From NCBI RefSeq assembly GCF_016908465.1, contig NZ_JAFBDY010000007.1:124001-188000 (forward strand): a stretch of DNA of 64,000 nucleotides, read 5' to 3'. Position 1 is the stretch's first letter, and each line of letters starts with the position of its first letter. Both the position numbers and the translations under genes were made by a program. Below, piece after piece: positions 8,791-17,240 of the stretch. Source of the stretch: Lysinibacillus composti. Lineage in GTDB: Bacteria; Bacillota; Bacilli; Bacillales_A; Planococcaceae. The notes beneath the pieces were generated by a model. That model searched no databases. It was given only the letters and a program-made list of their open reading frames with translations, and was not told the DNA's origin.

Positions 8791-9126
8791 AAAACTAAGT
8801 ATTAAGAGAAAATAGATGGTGAATGCGAACCAAAATATGGCTTTTCCCCTCCATGCAAAGTTTTATTTTTTATTTTATCATTAACCTCTTTTCACTTGTA
8901 AAAATCGTATGTTTCCTGTTATAACATGAAATGATTCACTTATTCGCGACTATGCATAAATATTGGATAAACTAAAATGCGAAATAAAGAGTTATTTGAA
9001 CTAATAAAATCATTATTGAGTTAAAGGGTATAATAAAAAAGCTACCGTCTGCAAAATACAAACAGTAACTTCAGTGAGGTATGTGTTTTTTAATGAAATC
9101 TACAAAGGAGGTAAACTGTATAGATT

Positions 9127-9786
9127 TTATGCGTAATTAAGTAATGTTTGCTTTTCTGTAATTAACTTTAAAGCTTCTTCTTGCGATATGACTATACCAA
9201 AATATTGATTCATTAATTTTAAACTTGCTCTATTGGCTTCATTACTAAAGGCACCAACACCTTCATTCACGACAATCATGTCATAGTCTTTTTGATAACC
9301 GTCTCGTACTGTGCTTTCTACACAATGTGTTGTTACCACTCCACAAACGATTAAGGTGTTAATGCCTTTCATTCTAAGTAACGTTTCAAGACGTGTATCT
9401 AAGAATGCACTAAAACGATGCTTTATAATGATTTCTTCACTTGTTGCTGCAAGTTCTTTCAGTTCGTCGACAAATTGAGAATCCCAAGAATTTTTTATAG
9501 CTAGGTTTTTGGGTACGGTTTTACCGCGACGATTGTGTGGTAAAATACGATGTTTTTCCTTTGTAATATCATCTGCATAGTGATGTTGCTTCGTCCAAAT
9601 GTCTAATATTCCTGCTGCTCGACATTCTTCTACAAGTTTTTTTACATGTGGAATAGTTGCATTCATTTGGCTTACATCTGCACCTGTTGAACCGATGCTA
9701 CCGTTTAAATGGCAGTAGCCATTTTGCATATCGATAACTAATAATGCAGTTTCTTCAGGAATTAAATTGTATAATGATCTCATCAT
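9127..9786 (-). CDS. Isochorismatase-family cysteine hydrolase (first paralogue)
   Basis: A 219-residue protein of the isochorismatase/nicotinamidase family, which cleaves amides or related bonds through a Cys nucleophile. The Asp-Lys-Cys triad is visible: Asp in LLVIDMQNGY, Lys in IIIKHRFSAF, and Cys in GVVTTHCVEST with the preceding cis-peptide pattern. ATG 9786 (or the adjacent ATG 9783) follows GGAGGGACC. It is the last gene of the operon, 11 bases after the MFS gene. The substrate is unknown; with the partner transporter it suggests uptake and hydrolysis of a small amide, imide or ureide. Confidence 0.85.
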   Translation of the reverse strand: MMRSLYNLIPEETALLVIDMQNGYCHLNGSIGSTGADVSQMNATIPHVKKLVEECRAAGILDIWTKQHHYADDITKEKHRILPHNRRGKTVPKNLAIKNSWDSQFVDELKELAATSEEIIIKHRFSAFLDTRLETLLRMKGINTLIVCGVVTTHCVESTVRDGYQKDYDMIVVNEGVGAFSNEANRASLKLMNQYFGIVISQEEALKLITEKQTLLNYA

Positions 9787-9797
9787 GGTCCCTCCAT

Positions 9798-11237
9798 CTA
9801 CTCTTTTATTAAATATTTAAATATTAATCCAATTACTATTAAAAGCAGAGCGAATAATATAAAGACACTTTTTATCCCTAAGAGTAAACTGGTTACATCT
9901 TCTGAATTTGTCAGTGTCAGCCATTGTGAAACCGGTGTAGTTGCAAAATGGTTGACGATTGCAATTCCTAATGCAGTTCCAATAACCATGCCGAAATTTC
10001 GAAGTAATGCAATGTTTCCACCGATCTCACCTAAAAAAGTTTTAGGTACACTGCCCATTATAAAATTGTAATTTGGTGAAGTAATTAAGCCCATTGAAAC
10101 TCCTAGTAATGCTAACAATAGCGCTATATGCAGCAAGGGACTATGGATACTTGTAAAACTTAAACCGATAACAGCGATAGTCATTGAAATAATTGCTATA
10201 ATAATTGTAGTTTTTAAATTATACTTTTGGACAAGGAGACCGCTAAATGGACCTGTAATCGACAAAAATAAAGGGTACACCATCAATACGAGTCCGGTGA
10301 TTGTTATCGAGTAATGCATTACGCCACGTAGCAAAAATGGTAATATAACTACTGTTCCAAAACAAGTTGCATAGCTGACTACAATGACTATGGCACCTAA
10401 ACATACTTTCTTTTGTTTGAATAAAGCAATTGTGATAAATGGTGTGGATTGTTTATTTGTCCAATAATAAAAAATGGTTAAACTACTTAAGCTAATTAAT
10501 CCTATAATCCATTGTTCTTTATAGATAATACCCTCACCAAATTGATTTAATAGGAAGATAGCACCGACTAAGAAAATTGTGAATAGTACGGCGCCACCTA
10601 AATCAAATTTGGATTTTGTAAAGCGCTTATCTTTAGGTATGAATAAGATAGCGAATACTGAGACTATGGCAATAACAGGTAATTGGATTAAAAATAAATA
10701 TGACCAATGGAAAAGTTCAATCAATACGCCTCCGATTGGAGCTCCTAGTAGACCACCTAAACCAGCAGCAGTTCCAACTAAACCTATCGCCTTCACCCTT
10801 TTATCTACTGAAACATTTTCCGTAATGATAACCATATTGACAGCTTGAAGCATCGCAGCTCCAACTCCCTGAATAAACCTAGCTATTAACAGAAACATAA
10901 TATTGTTAGCGCTGAAGGAAAAGAGGACACCTACCCCAAACAATAAGTAGCCAACATTATGAATACGCTTTTTACCAAACTGGTCCGATAATTTACCCAT
11001 AATTGGCAAAGAAATCATGACGGTCAGTATATAACCTGTTACGACCCATTGAGACATACCTAAAGAAATATGAAATTCCATGGAAATATCGGTTAGGGCT
11101 ATGTTGACTAATCCAGCAGAAAAATTAGAGAGAAAGGTTCCAGGTATTACAGCGAGTAATAGTAAATAGAAAGCCATTTTTTCGTTATGAGTAACTTGAT
11201 GTAGTTTTAGCTCAATATTCCCGAAAACTTCTCTCAT
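9798..11237 (-). CDS. MFS permease, 14-helix DHA2 type
   Basis: A 479-residue polytopic protein with about 14 hydrophobic segments. MFS landmarks are the helix 2-3 loop GKLSDQFGKKR (residues about 85), RFIQGVGAAMLQ, and the helix 5 antiporter-like GLGGLLGAPIGG. The subfamily mostly exports drugs or metabolites using the proton gradient. Its place between two amidohydrolase genes (17 and 11 bases away) and behind an uptake ABC system suggests it exports a pathway product or toxic intermediate, or gives a second route for the substrate. That role is inferred from position only. Confidence 0.83.
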   Translation of the reverse strand: MREVFGNIELKLHQVTHNEKMAFYLLLLAVIPGTFLSNFSAGLVNIALTDISMEFHISLGMSQWVVTGYILTVMISLPIMGKLSDQFGKKRIHNVGYLLFGVGVLFSFSANNIMFLLIARFIQGVGAAMLQAVNMVIITENVSVDKRVKAIGLVGTAAGLGGLLGAPIGGVLIELFHWSYLFLIQLPVIAIVSVFAILFIPKDKRFTKSKFDLGGAVLFTIFLVGAIFLLNQFGEGIIYKEQWIIGLISLSSLTIFYYWTNKQSTPFITIALFKQKKVCLGAIVIVVSYATCFGTVVILPFLLRGVMHYSITITGLVLMVYPLFLSITGPFSGLLVQKYNLKTTIIIAIISMTIAVIGLSFTSIHSPLLHIALLLALLGVSMGLITSPNYNFIMGSVPKTFLGEIGGNIALLRNFGMVIGTALGIAIVNHFATTPVSQWLTLTNSEDVTSLLLGIKSVFILFALLLIVIGLIFKYLIKE

Positions 11238-11254
11238 CTCAATAACACGCTCCT

Positions 11255-11869
11255 CTATACTTGAATTACAGATACTTGTAATTCTTGTAAAATTTCTTCC
11301 GCTGTCAATACTTGACCAAAATACTGACTAATTGTATAAAGAGATGCATCATGTTGTTCTTGAGAGAAGGCAGCTGTACCATTAGATACTGCAACTACAT
11401 GATAATCGTTCATGTAAGCATCACGTATTGTTCCCTCTACACATACATTTGTTGCAACCCCCGTTACTACAACTTTTTCCGTTTTAAATCGACGGAGTAC
11501 ACTGTCAAGTCGGGTATTAAAGAAAGCACTATAACGATGTTTAATTACAACAATATCTTGATCTGTTGGTGCAACACCGTAAAAATCAGCGCCCCAGCTA
11601 TTACGGCGGCAGACGCCAGTATGTGTTCTGTTAGGATTATTACCACGTGCAATCCACGCTAACGAATCAGTGGCATTTTCATGAAAAGTCTGTATAAAAA
11701 TTACAGGTAAACCTTTAGAATGATAAACATCGATCAATTTTTGAATATTGCCTACAATCTTCTCAGCCCCTGACGTATCTAGCTCTTGAATCCCAAGGGC
11801 ACCTTTTGGATCACAATAGTCATTTTGCATATCAACAACAATTAACGCACTTTTATCCAATGTATTCAT
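11255..11869 (-). CDS. Isochorismatase-family cysteine hydrolase (second paralogue)
   Basis: A 204-residue paralogue of the hydrolase at 9127-9786. The same triad is present: Asp in LIVVDMQNDY, Lys in VVIKHRYSAF, and Cys in GVATNVCVEGT. It differs in the substrate loop (ARGNNPNRTHTGVCRRNSWG), so the two enzymes probably act on different compounds or sequential steps. It lies 12 bases after the solute-binding protein gene. Candidate activities for this family include nicotinamide, N-carbamoylsarcosine, maleamate, ureidoacrylate and biuret hydrolysis; nothing in the sequence decides between them. Confidence 0.85.
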   Translation of the reverse strand: MNTLDKSALIVVDMQNDYCDPKGALGIQELDTSGAEKIVGNIQKLIDVYHSKGLPVIFIQTFHENATDSLAWIARGNNPNRTHTGVCRRNSWGADFYGVAPTDQDIVVIKHRYSAFFNTRLDSVLRRFKTEKVVVTGVATNVCVEGTIRDAYMNDYHVVAVSNGTAAFSQEQHDASLYTISQYFGQVLTAEEILQELQVSVIQV

Positions 11870-11881
11870 CCATAATCACTC

Positions 11882-12904
11882 CTATTTTTTAATAAATTGC
11901 ATATCAATTAACTCATCGTAATCATAACCTTTTGTGAAGACTCCTGTTTTTTCTACTACATCCATTGTTTTTGCTAATGATTCTTCACTAATGAAACCAT
12001 CTTTACTCCATAAATCATCTTCATATGCACGATCTAATGCTGCTTTTAAACTATCTTCCTCTGTTGTAGGGAATTCTTTTTTCAGTACTACTAAAGCTAA
12101 CTCTGAATCTTTCTCTAGTTCTTTTAGTGCTTTGACAATGGCATTTACAAATCCTTGTACTTTTTCTGGTTCCTCTTCAATTGTTGATTCTTTTACACTT
12201 AATACAGAGAATGGATAGTCTCCTAAATCTGTAAATTTATAGAATGGTTCCTTCCAAATATTTTGATCGATACCATTTTTAATTATAGGTTCAAAGCCAT
12301 TTGCTATATCTGCAGCACCACTTTTCACTAGCGATAAAACTGCTGACTGGTCTGCTGGTTCTTCTAGTTTTACATCTTCTCCAGGTTCAAGCCCAAGGTC
12401 TAGTAATAGCCAACGTGTTAGTAAGTTTAAGCTACCACCAAATCGCCCAGCTGCAATTGTTTTACCATCTAAATATTCTTTTAACTTTTCTGGATCAGTC
12501 GTTTGTTCATATCCCAGTTTTGAATCAGCCATTAAATATACATTTGCACGGTTAACGACATTTACGATAGATTTGATTGGATCAGAGTTTCCGACGTTGG
12601 CCATTGCATTTGATTCAGGTCCTCCCATATTGCCCCATGCTTCTCCAGATACAACAGAAGTTACGTGAGCACCACCTGTTGCGGTTAATATCTCTACATC
12701 TAATCCTTCCTCAGCAAAATAACCTTCCTGATCAGCAACGTATAACGGCAGGTATCCAATCGAATGAATCGGTTCAGCTATAACAATTTTCTCCAAATCC
12801 TTGTCATCTTTCCCAGCTCCTTCTGCATCTGAACACGCAATTAACGCTAATGCTGTTGCTGAAATTGCTGCTAACTTTAAGTAGTATCTTTTCATTTTTC
12901 TCAT
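11882..12904 (-). CDS. ABC transporter solute-binding lipoprotein (NMT1/SsuA type)
   Basis: A 340-residue extracellular receptor. The N-terminus MRKMKRYYLKLAAISATALA leads to the lipobox LALIACSD. The NMT1/SsuA fold begins at EKIVIAEPIHSIGYLPLYVA, the usual first strand, followed by AEEGLDVEI. This group binds aliphatic sulfonates, nitrate, pyrimidine precursors of thiamine, riboflavin and similar small organics. It is the third gene of the operon, 12 bases after the permease. The neighbouring hydrolases argue for an amide-type ligand rather than a sulfonate, since no monooxygenase is present. Confidence 0.87.
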   Translation of the reverse strand: MRKMKRYYLKLAAISATALALIACSDAEGAGKDDKDLEKIVIAEPIHSIGYLPLYVADQEGYFAEEGLDVEILTATGGAHVTSVVSGEAWGNMGGPESNAMANVGNSDPIKSIVNVVNRANVYLMADSKLGYEQTTDPEKLKEYLDGKTIAAGRFGGSLNLLTRWLLLDLGLEPGEDVKLEEPADQSAVLSLVKSGAADIANGFEPIIKNGIDQNIWKEPFYKFTDLGDYPFSVLSVKESTIEEEPEKVQGFVNAIVKALKELEKDSELALVVLKKEFPTTEEDSLKAALDRAYEDDLWSKDGFISEESLAKTMDVVEKTGVFTKGYDYDELIDMQFIKK

Positions 12905-12916
12905 TCGAATCCACTC

Positions 12917-13786
12917 CTATCTGTTAACGTTCATCCCTTTTGATAAAAATTTCTCTACATAAATTGTTACTAAATACATCACAATTGATAAAAGTGATAG
13001 TGCTACAACACCTACCCAAACTAAGTTTGTATCCATGATTTGACCTGCATATAAAATCATTCGTCCTACACCATATTTTGAAGCAATAAACTCACCTACA
13101 ATTGCACCTGCCAGAGCTAGGGCAATGTTAATTTTTAAGCTACTAATAATCCATGGCATAGAAGATGGGATAACCACTTTTACAAAGACTTGTCTTTTTT
13201 TGGCACCAAGTGAATAAAGGAGTTTTTCCATATCTGGATCAATAGCTTTTACACCGCTGTAAGCTGCTAAGGCTGTAACGATGACAACCATTAAGAATGC
13301 AAGCGTTACTTTTGATGTAAAGCCTATTCCTAGAAGGATTACTAATACGGGTGCTAAAGCTAGTTTAGGGACAGAGTTAAAAGCAACTAAGTATGGCTCC
13401 ATAATTTTTGAGTAAAAAGGAGACCACCAAAATGATAATCCTAGACCTGCACCTATAAAAGTCCCTAATATAAAGCCAATTATTGTAGCGACAGAGGTAT
13501 AACCTAAATCTATTAACAATGTGCCTTGCGTTAGTGCTACCCAACCTGTTTGAAGAATCGTTGTAGGACTACTCCAGTAATAAGAATCTAATATACCGAT
13601 ACGTGTCAGGACTTCCCATAGAATAATGAATAATGCACCGAATGAAACTTGCCCAAAAGCGATTTTTTTTCTCTCTTTTTTTCTGAGGACTTCCTCATCT
13701 AAAACTTCAATAGTTATTGAGTCATCTACTACACTACTGTTTAATACAACACTTTCAGTACCAATTACACCTGTTTTTTGCTTCAT
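12917..13786 (-). CDS. ABC transporter permease (SsuC/TauC type)
   Basis: A 289-residue inner-membrane permease with about six helices. The cytoplasmic coupling (EAA) loop is visible as YSLGAKKRQVFVKVVIPSSM, ending in the P-S-x-P-W motif typical of SsuC/TauC/ThiX permeases. About 40 polar residues precede the first helix. It is the second gene of the operon, 12 bases after the ATPase. It should form a homodimer that carries the ligand delivered by the lipoprotein encoded next. Confidence 0.87.
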   Translation of the reverse strand: MKQKTGVIGTESVVLNSSVVDDSITIEVLDEEVLRKKERKKIAFGQVSFGALFIILWEVLTRIGILDSYYWSSPTTILQTGWVALTQGTLLIDLGYTSVATIIGFILGTFIGAGLGLSFWWSPFYSKIMEPYLVAFNSVPKLALAPVLVILLGIGFTSKVTLAFLMVVIVTALAAYSGVKAIDPDMEKLLYSLGAKKRQVFVKVVIPSSMPWIISSLKINIALALAGAIVGEFIASKYGVGRMILYAGQIMDTNLVWVGVVALSLLSIVMYLVTIYVEKFLSKGMNVNR

Positions 13787-13798
13787 GAGCGTTCCCTC

Positions 13799-14584
13799 CT
13801 ATATAGCATGATCTTGGTCATTTTCATCTTTTAATAGATCCAGTAATTTTTGTTTTAACTCAATATATTCCCGTGATAACATAGTTCCTTCATTTCGAGG
13901 GCGAGGTAAATCAACGGTTATTTTAGTTTTTAAACGACCAGGACGAGGAGATAAAACGTAAATGTCATCAGATAAATAAATAGCTTCGTCAATATCGTGA
14001 GTTACGAATAAGATAGTTTTCTTTAAATCTGTCCAAATGTTTAATAACCAATTTTGCATCATTAATCTTGTTTGGGCATCTAATGCTCCAAAAGGTTCAT
14101 CGAGCAATATGATTTCCGCATCATATAGTACGGTTCTTAATAATGCTGCACGCTGTCTCATCCCACCTGAAAGTTCATTAGGGAAGTGATTTTCAAATCC
14201 TTTTAACCCGTATTTATGAATTAGTGGTAGTGCTTTAGCGATGTTTTCCTCTTTCTTTCCACCTTTAACTTCCAAACCTAATACGACATTCTCTAAGATT
14301 GTTCGCCAAGGGAGAAGTAAGTCTTTTTGTAACATATAACCAACATGCCCATTCTCACCAATAATGTTTTTCCCATCTAATAACACTTGTCCTTTTGTCG
14401 GTTTGATCAATCCTGCAATAATATTAAAAAGTGTGGATTTCCCGCAACCACTCGGTCCAATGATACTAACGAAACGACCTTCAGGAATTTGAAGCGAGGT
14501 ATTTTCTAAAGCAATAAACTCTTGTCCATTTTTTTTAAAAATCTTAGTGTTATTTAAAATCTCAAGTTTATATCTCCCTTCCAT
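13799..14584 (-). CDS. ABC transporter ATPase (SsuB/TauB type)
   Basis: A 261-residue nucleotide-binding subunit with Walker A GPSGCGKST, Q-loop LQKDLLLPW, signature LSGGMRQRAALLR, Walker B IILLDEPFGALD and the H-loop VTHDIDEA. The Q-loop and the PFGALD form are standard for nitrate/sulfonate/taurine importers. The start at 14584 (MEGRYK) has GGGAGGG 5 bases upstream; the longer frame from 14632 has no site. It is the first gene of the six-gene operon and faces the LysR gene across the operator region. Confidence 0.9.
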   Translation of the reverse strand: MEGRYKLEILNNTKIFKKNGQEFIALENTSLQIPEGRFVSIIGPSGCGKSTLFNIIAGLIKPTKGQVLLDGKNIIGENGHVGYMLQKDLLLPWRTILENVVLGLEVKGGKKEENIAKALPLIHKYGLKGFENHFPNELSGGMRQRAALLRTVLYDAEIILLDEPFGALDAQTRLMMQNWLLNIWTDLKKTILFVTHDIDEAIYLSDDIYVLSPRPGRLKTKITVDLPRPRNEGTMLSREYIELKQKLLDLLKDENDQDHAI

Positions 14585-14658
14585 AAAAACCCTCCCAATG
14601 TAATATTTCCTAACATGTTTAAAGACTAACATGTTATAATTTATTTGAAAAATACATA

Positions 14659-14681
14659 AATCAAATAAAATCTATTTGATT
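14659..14681. promoter_or_regulatory. Putative LysR operator between the divergent genes
   Basis: A perfect 9-bp inverted repeat, AATCAAATA, 5-base spacer AAATC, TATTTGATT, lies in the 180-base gap between the ABC operon and the LysR gene. Its size and place fit a LysR recognition site. Two ACATGTT direct repeats lie closer to the ATPase start. Confidence 0.6.
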
Positions 14682-14766
14682 ATTTAATACATAACAATAA
14701 AAAAGCACTTTCATAACATTGAAACCGCTTAATGATGTTATAAAAGATTACATAAGGGGGATGTTT

Positions 14767-15672
14767 ATGGATATAAAACATTTAAAAAATTTCGTTACGG
14801 TAGTAAATGAGGGAGTCAATTTATCAAAGGCAGCGAAGAAACTTCATATTTCTCAACCGCCACTTAGTCAACAAATGAAAAATATCGAGGACACATTAAA
14901 TGTTCAAATTTTTGAACGAGGGAAGAGAAATTTACAATTAACTCAAAATGGGGAAGTATTATATAAAAGAGCTAAGAAAATCGTACAGCTATATGAGGAA
15001 ATGGAAAAGGAAATGACAGAAATGGGTTCGGGTGTCAAAGGGCAACTCAATATTGCTATTTCTACTTTTTACAGTTCATTATTTCAAAACTCAACGACTT
15101 TCAGAAATATTCTGCAATTCAGCCAAAAATATCCTGGTGTCAAATTAAAAATAATGCATACAGACGGCAAAAATTTACAAGAACGAATGGAAAATAAAGA
15201 AATGGATTTTGCCATTATTAACCTCCCAATCGAAGAACAGATCTTTGATCATTTCAAACTAGAATTAAAAAATTTCTCATTCATTATGCCAGCTTCTTGG
15301 GAACTACCAACATCAACGGATTTAATTGCTTTTAACGACATTCGTCATTATCCATTAATTTTATTAAAAAGAGATACAGGGATTGGCCTCTACGAAAAAG
15401 TGTTAGAGCACTGTGCCAAAAATAACTTTAAACCCAAACTTGTTGCGGAAAGCAATAATACTAATACCATTATGTCTCTCGTTAATGCTGGAATAGGTGC
15501 AACTATTCTACCGAGTACGTCTGTTGATAAACTGTATAATTTTAATGTAAAAGTAATACGATTTACAGATGCAAATTTTTTTACAGAAACGGTTTTAGTT
15601 TGGTTGAAGGAACGTTATTTATCTGCTCCTGCTAGAGCTTTCTTATCAATTTTGCAAGAAAAAAATTTATAA
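14767..15672 (+). CDS. LysR-family regulator of the ABC/hydrolase operon
   Basis: A 301-residue protein. Residues 1-60 form the winged helix-turn-helix (LSKAAKKLHISQPPLSQQMK) and residues about 90-295 the periplasmic-binding-like effector domain. ATG 14767 has AGGGGG 6 bases upstream; ATG 14761 is an alternative. It is divergent from the six-gene operon and separated by the 9-5-9 inverted repeat, the standard arrangement for a LysR protein that activates its neighbour when it binds a pathway compound and represses itself. Confidence 0.9.
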   Translation: MDIKHLKNFVTVVNEGVNLSKAAKKLHISQPPLSQQMKNIEDTLNVQIFERGKRNLQLTQNGEVLYKRAKKIVQLYEEMEKEMTEMGSGVKGQLNIAISTFYSSLFQNSTTFRNILQFSQKYPGVKLKIMHTDGKNLQERMENKEMDFAIINLPIEEQIFDHFKLELKNFSFIMPASWELPTSTDLIAFNDIRHYPLILLKRDTGIGLYEKVLEHCAKNNFKPKLVAESNNTNTIMSLVNAGIGATILPSTSVDKLYNFNVKVIRFTDANFFTETVLVWLKERYLSAPARAFLSILQEKNL

Positions 15673-15917
15673 ATAATAATAAACAATTTAATTTAGTGTG
15701 ATAATGTCTCTTAAAATACAAAAGATGATTCTTAATAGACTGATGAATTTTATATTACAGAATTCAAAAATATCGTTAATGTCTTATAAAACTTCATGCA
15801 ATTCTTTAACGATATATAGATTTAGAAAATATGTTATCTTATTTATTAGATATATTGGAACAGAGAAATAAATTTAAAGCTAATATGGAATCTTAATATT
15901 TTTCAAACTTATAATAA

Positions 15918-15950
15918 AACAGCACCTTCCTCAAAAAAAACGGAGCTGTT
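15918..15950 (-). terminator. Hairpin downstream of the sigma-factor remnant
   Basis: On the minus strand AACAGCTCC pairs with GGTGCTGTT (one mismatch), followed by TTTATTATAAG. It would end leftward transcripts from the sigma fragment. The rest of 15673-15972 holds nothing I can identify. Confidence 0.6.
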
Positions 15951-15972
15951 ACTATTTAAAGGAAAACCGCAA

Positions 15973-16113
15973 TTATTGATGAATTGACTTGATTGCTTGA
16001 TAAAAAGTTTCTTGCGTTAATTCTTCTGCTAAATCCACATTCGATGTTAAACAAATAAGAAACCGTTTTACTTCATCTGCATAAGATTGATATATTCTAC
16101 TTAAATCCTCCAC
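15973..16113 (-). pseudogene. Truncated ECF sigma factor (region 2 only)
   Basis: A 46-codon frame starting at GTG 16113 behind a GAAGGAGGGG site. It reads as the beginning of an ECF sigma factor: residues about 9-45 are SYADEVKRFLICLTSN then LAEELTQETFYQAIKSIHQ, the region 2.1-2.2 core-binding helices, followed directly by a stop. Functional ECF factors are 160-190 residues and need region 4 to bind the -35 element. Regions 2.3-4.2 and any anti-sigma gene are missing. The intact start site suggests a recent 3' loss, perhaps when the neighbouring array grew or rearranged. It could still yield a short peptide able to touch RNA polymerase, but a remnant is more likely. Confidence 0.8.
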
Positions 16114-16339
16114 CTGCCCCCTCCTTCCATCAAATATTAACTGGGATACTTATATATAGATTTAAAACGATTTTCGTTACAAGAAATTGTAATTTTTATA
16201 AAAATGTTCTATCTTACTTTACTATTTATTTTCTATCATAGTGAAATTACCATTTTAGCGACCAAATAAGAAAAGGTTTGGTTTTATGTTACTTAAAACC
16301 AAACCTTTTTCGATATTTAGAAATTCTTTTCTCACTCAA

Positions 16340-16383
16340 TAAATAATTTCTTATTTCAGAAACGCGCCCGATTGCTGAGTTAT
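16340..16383 (-). repeat. GGGCGC hairpin repeat, copy 2 (left end of array)
   Basis: Minus strand CTCAGCAATCGGGCGCG, TTTCTGAAATAAGAAA, then AT-rich. It is 3' of the 16414-16692 gene. The distal GCGC arm is degenerate, as might be expected for a terminal copy. Confidence 0.75.
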
Positions 16384-16413
16384 GGTATTCATTCTAAAAA
16401 ACATAAAGGACAA

Positions 16414-16692
16414 TTACTGCATTAAATCTTGAAGGGCAATAATAAATAAAACAATTCCAGCAATATAGAAAGCAATTTTTTGAGCAACGATACTATTTTT
16501 CTTATACAACAAGTAACCGCTTATAAAAAGACTAAGGCTAAGTGACATGTAAAATAATAGAGCTACAACCATATTATCTGAAATAGCGAGGTACATAAAT
16601 AAAATCAGAGCAATTATTGTAATGACTTTTTGAATTAACAGTATTAATCCATTTCGATTTTCTAAAACTTTCGCCCTCTTTGTCTCATTCAT
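16414..16692 (-). CDS. Small three-helix membrane protein, array gene
   Basis: A 92-residue protein (start ATG 16692 behind AAGGAG) with a basic N-terminus (MNETKRAKVLENRN) and three hydrophobic segments at about 16-35, 40-58 and 67-88. No family is recognised. It forms one unit of the array: gene plus repeat copy 2 on its 3' side and copy 3 beyond its 5' side. The N-in basic residues predict a cytoplasmic N-terminus. Function unknown. Confidence 0.65.
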   Translation of the reverse strand: MNETKRAKVLENRNGLILLIQKVITIIALILFMYLAISDNMVVALLFYMSLSLSLFISGYLLYKKNSIVAQKIAFYIAGIVLFIIALQDLMQ

Positions 16693-16806
16693 AAAAAAAC
16701 TCCTTCTTTTCAATGTATTACTGCAATTTCATTTAAGTAAATCATTTCATAATCCTATATATATTAACGCAAATATCCAATTTTCTTTTTGAGTGTTATT
16801 TAAGAT

Positions 16807-16872
16807 AATGGCCCTAAAAAACAAAAAGAGCGCAATTCATCCTCTGAAAACGCGCCCTTTAGTGGAATAACA
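16807..16872 (-). repeat. GGGCGC hairpin repeat, copy 3
   Basis: Minus strand ATTCCACTAAAGGGCGC, GTTTTCAGAGGATGAATT, GCGCTCTTTTTG, then TTTTTTAGGGCCATT. A complete copy showing box, stem, T-tract and AGGGCCATT tail. It lies 3' of 16916-17119. Confidence 0.85.
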
Positions 16873-16915
16873 AGTTGGTTTGATATCAATAGAATTTCTC
16901 TGAAATATTAAGCAC

Positions 16916-17119
16916 TTAGAATAAAAATAATCCTACTATTAAGCCTATTAAACCTATATAAAATAAGTAAGTAACTGTATCTGCTGGTTCTGTAAGCATT
17001 AATAATATTGCTAATCTCTCTTTATTTGATTCTGCATCTAAAATACTTTTAACTATATTTATGAGTGTAATACTTATCAATATAACACTTATAAGAATAA
17101 TAAATATTTTCAAATTCAA
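16916..17119 (-). CDS. Small two-helix membrane protein, array gene
   Basis: A 67-residue protein starting at a TTG behind AAAGGAATGA. Residues 1-24 form one membrane helix (IFIILISVILISITLINIV) and about 47-67 a second (YLFYIGLIGLIVGLFLF); the linker is charged. The tiny size and high hydrophobicity leave no family to name. It sits between repeat copies 3 and 4 as a one-gene unit. Confidence 0.55.
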   Translation of the reverse strand: MNLKIFIILISVILISITLINIVKSILDAESNKERLAILLMLTEPADTVTYLFYIGLIGLIVGLFLF

Positions 17120-17170
17120 TCATTCCTTTAATATCACTCTAATCATTCCTAATAACTCATTATTCCACAA

Positions 17171-17235
17171 CCTGGCCCTAGAATGTAAAATAAGCGCCAA
17201 TTCCTCAAGAATGGCGCCCGTTTGTTGAATAAGAT
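17171..17235 (-). repeat. GGGCGC hairpin repeat, copy 4
   Basis: Minus strand ATTCAACAAACGGGCGCC, ATTCTTGAGGAAT, TGGCGCTTATTTT, then CTAGGGCCAGG. The stem GGCGCCATTC / GAATTGGCGC is the best formed of the set. The split copy 9 is nearly identical to it, which fixes the intron junctions. Confidence 0.87.
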
Positions 17236-17240
17236 AAAGG

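Noticed and set aside
9127-15672. The ABC/hydrolase operon as part of the cassette array
   Set aside because: No hairpin repeat occurs between 8.43 and 16.34 kb, and the genes form a normal tight operon with its own regulator.
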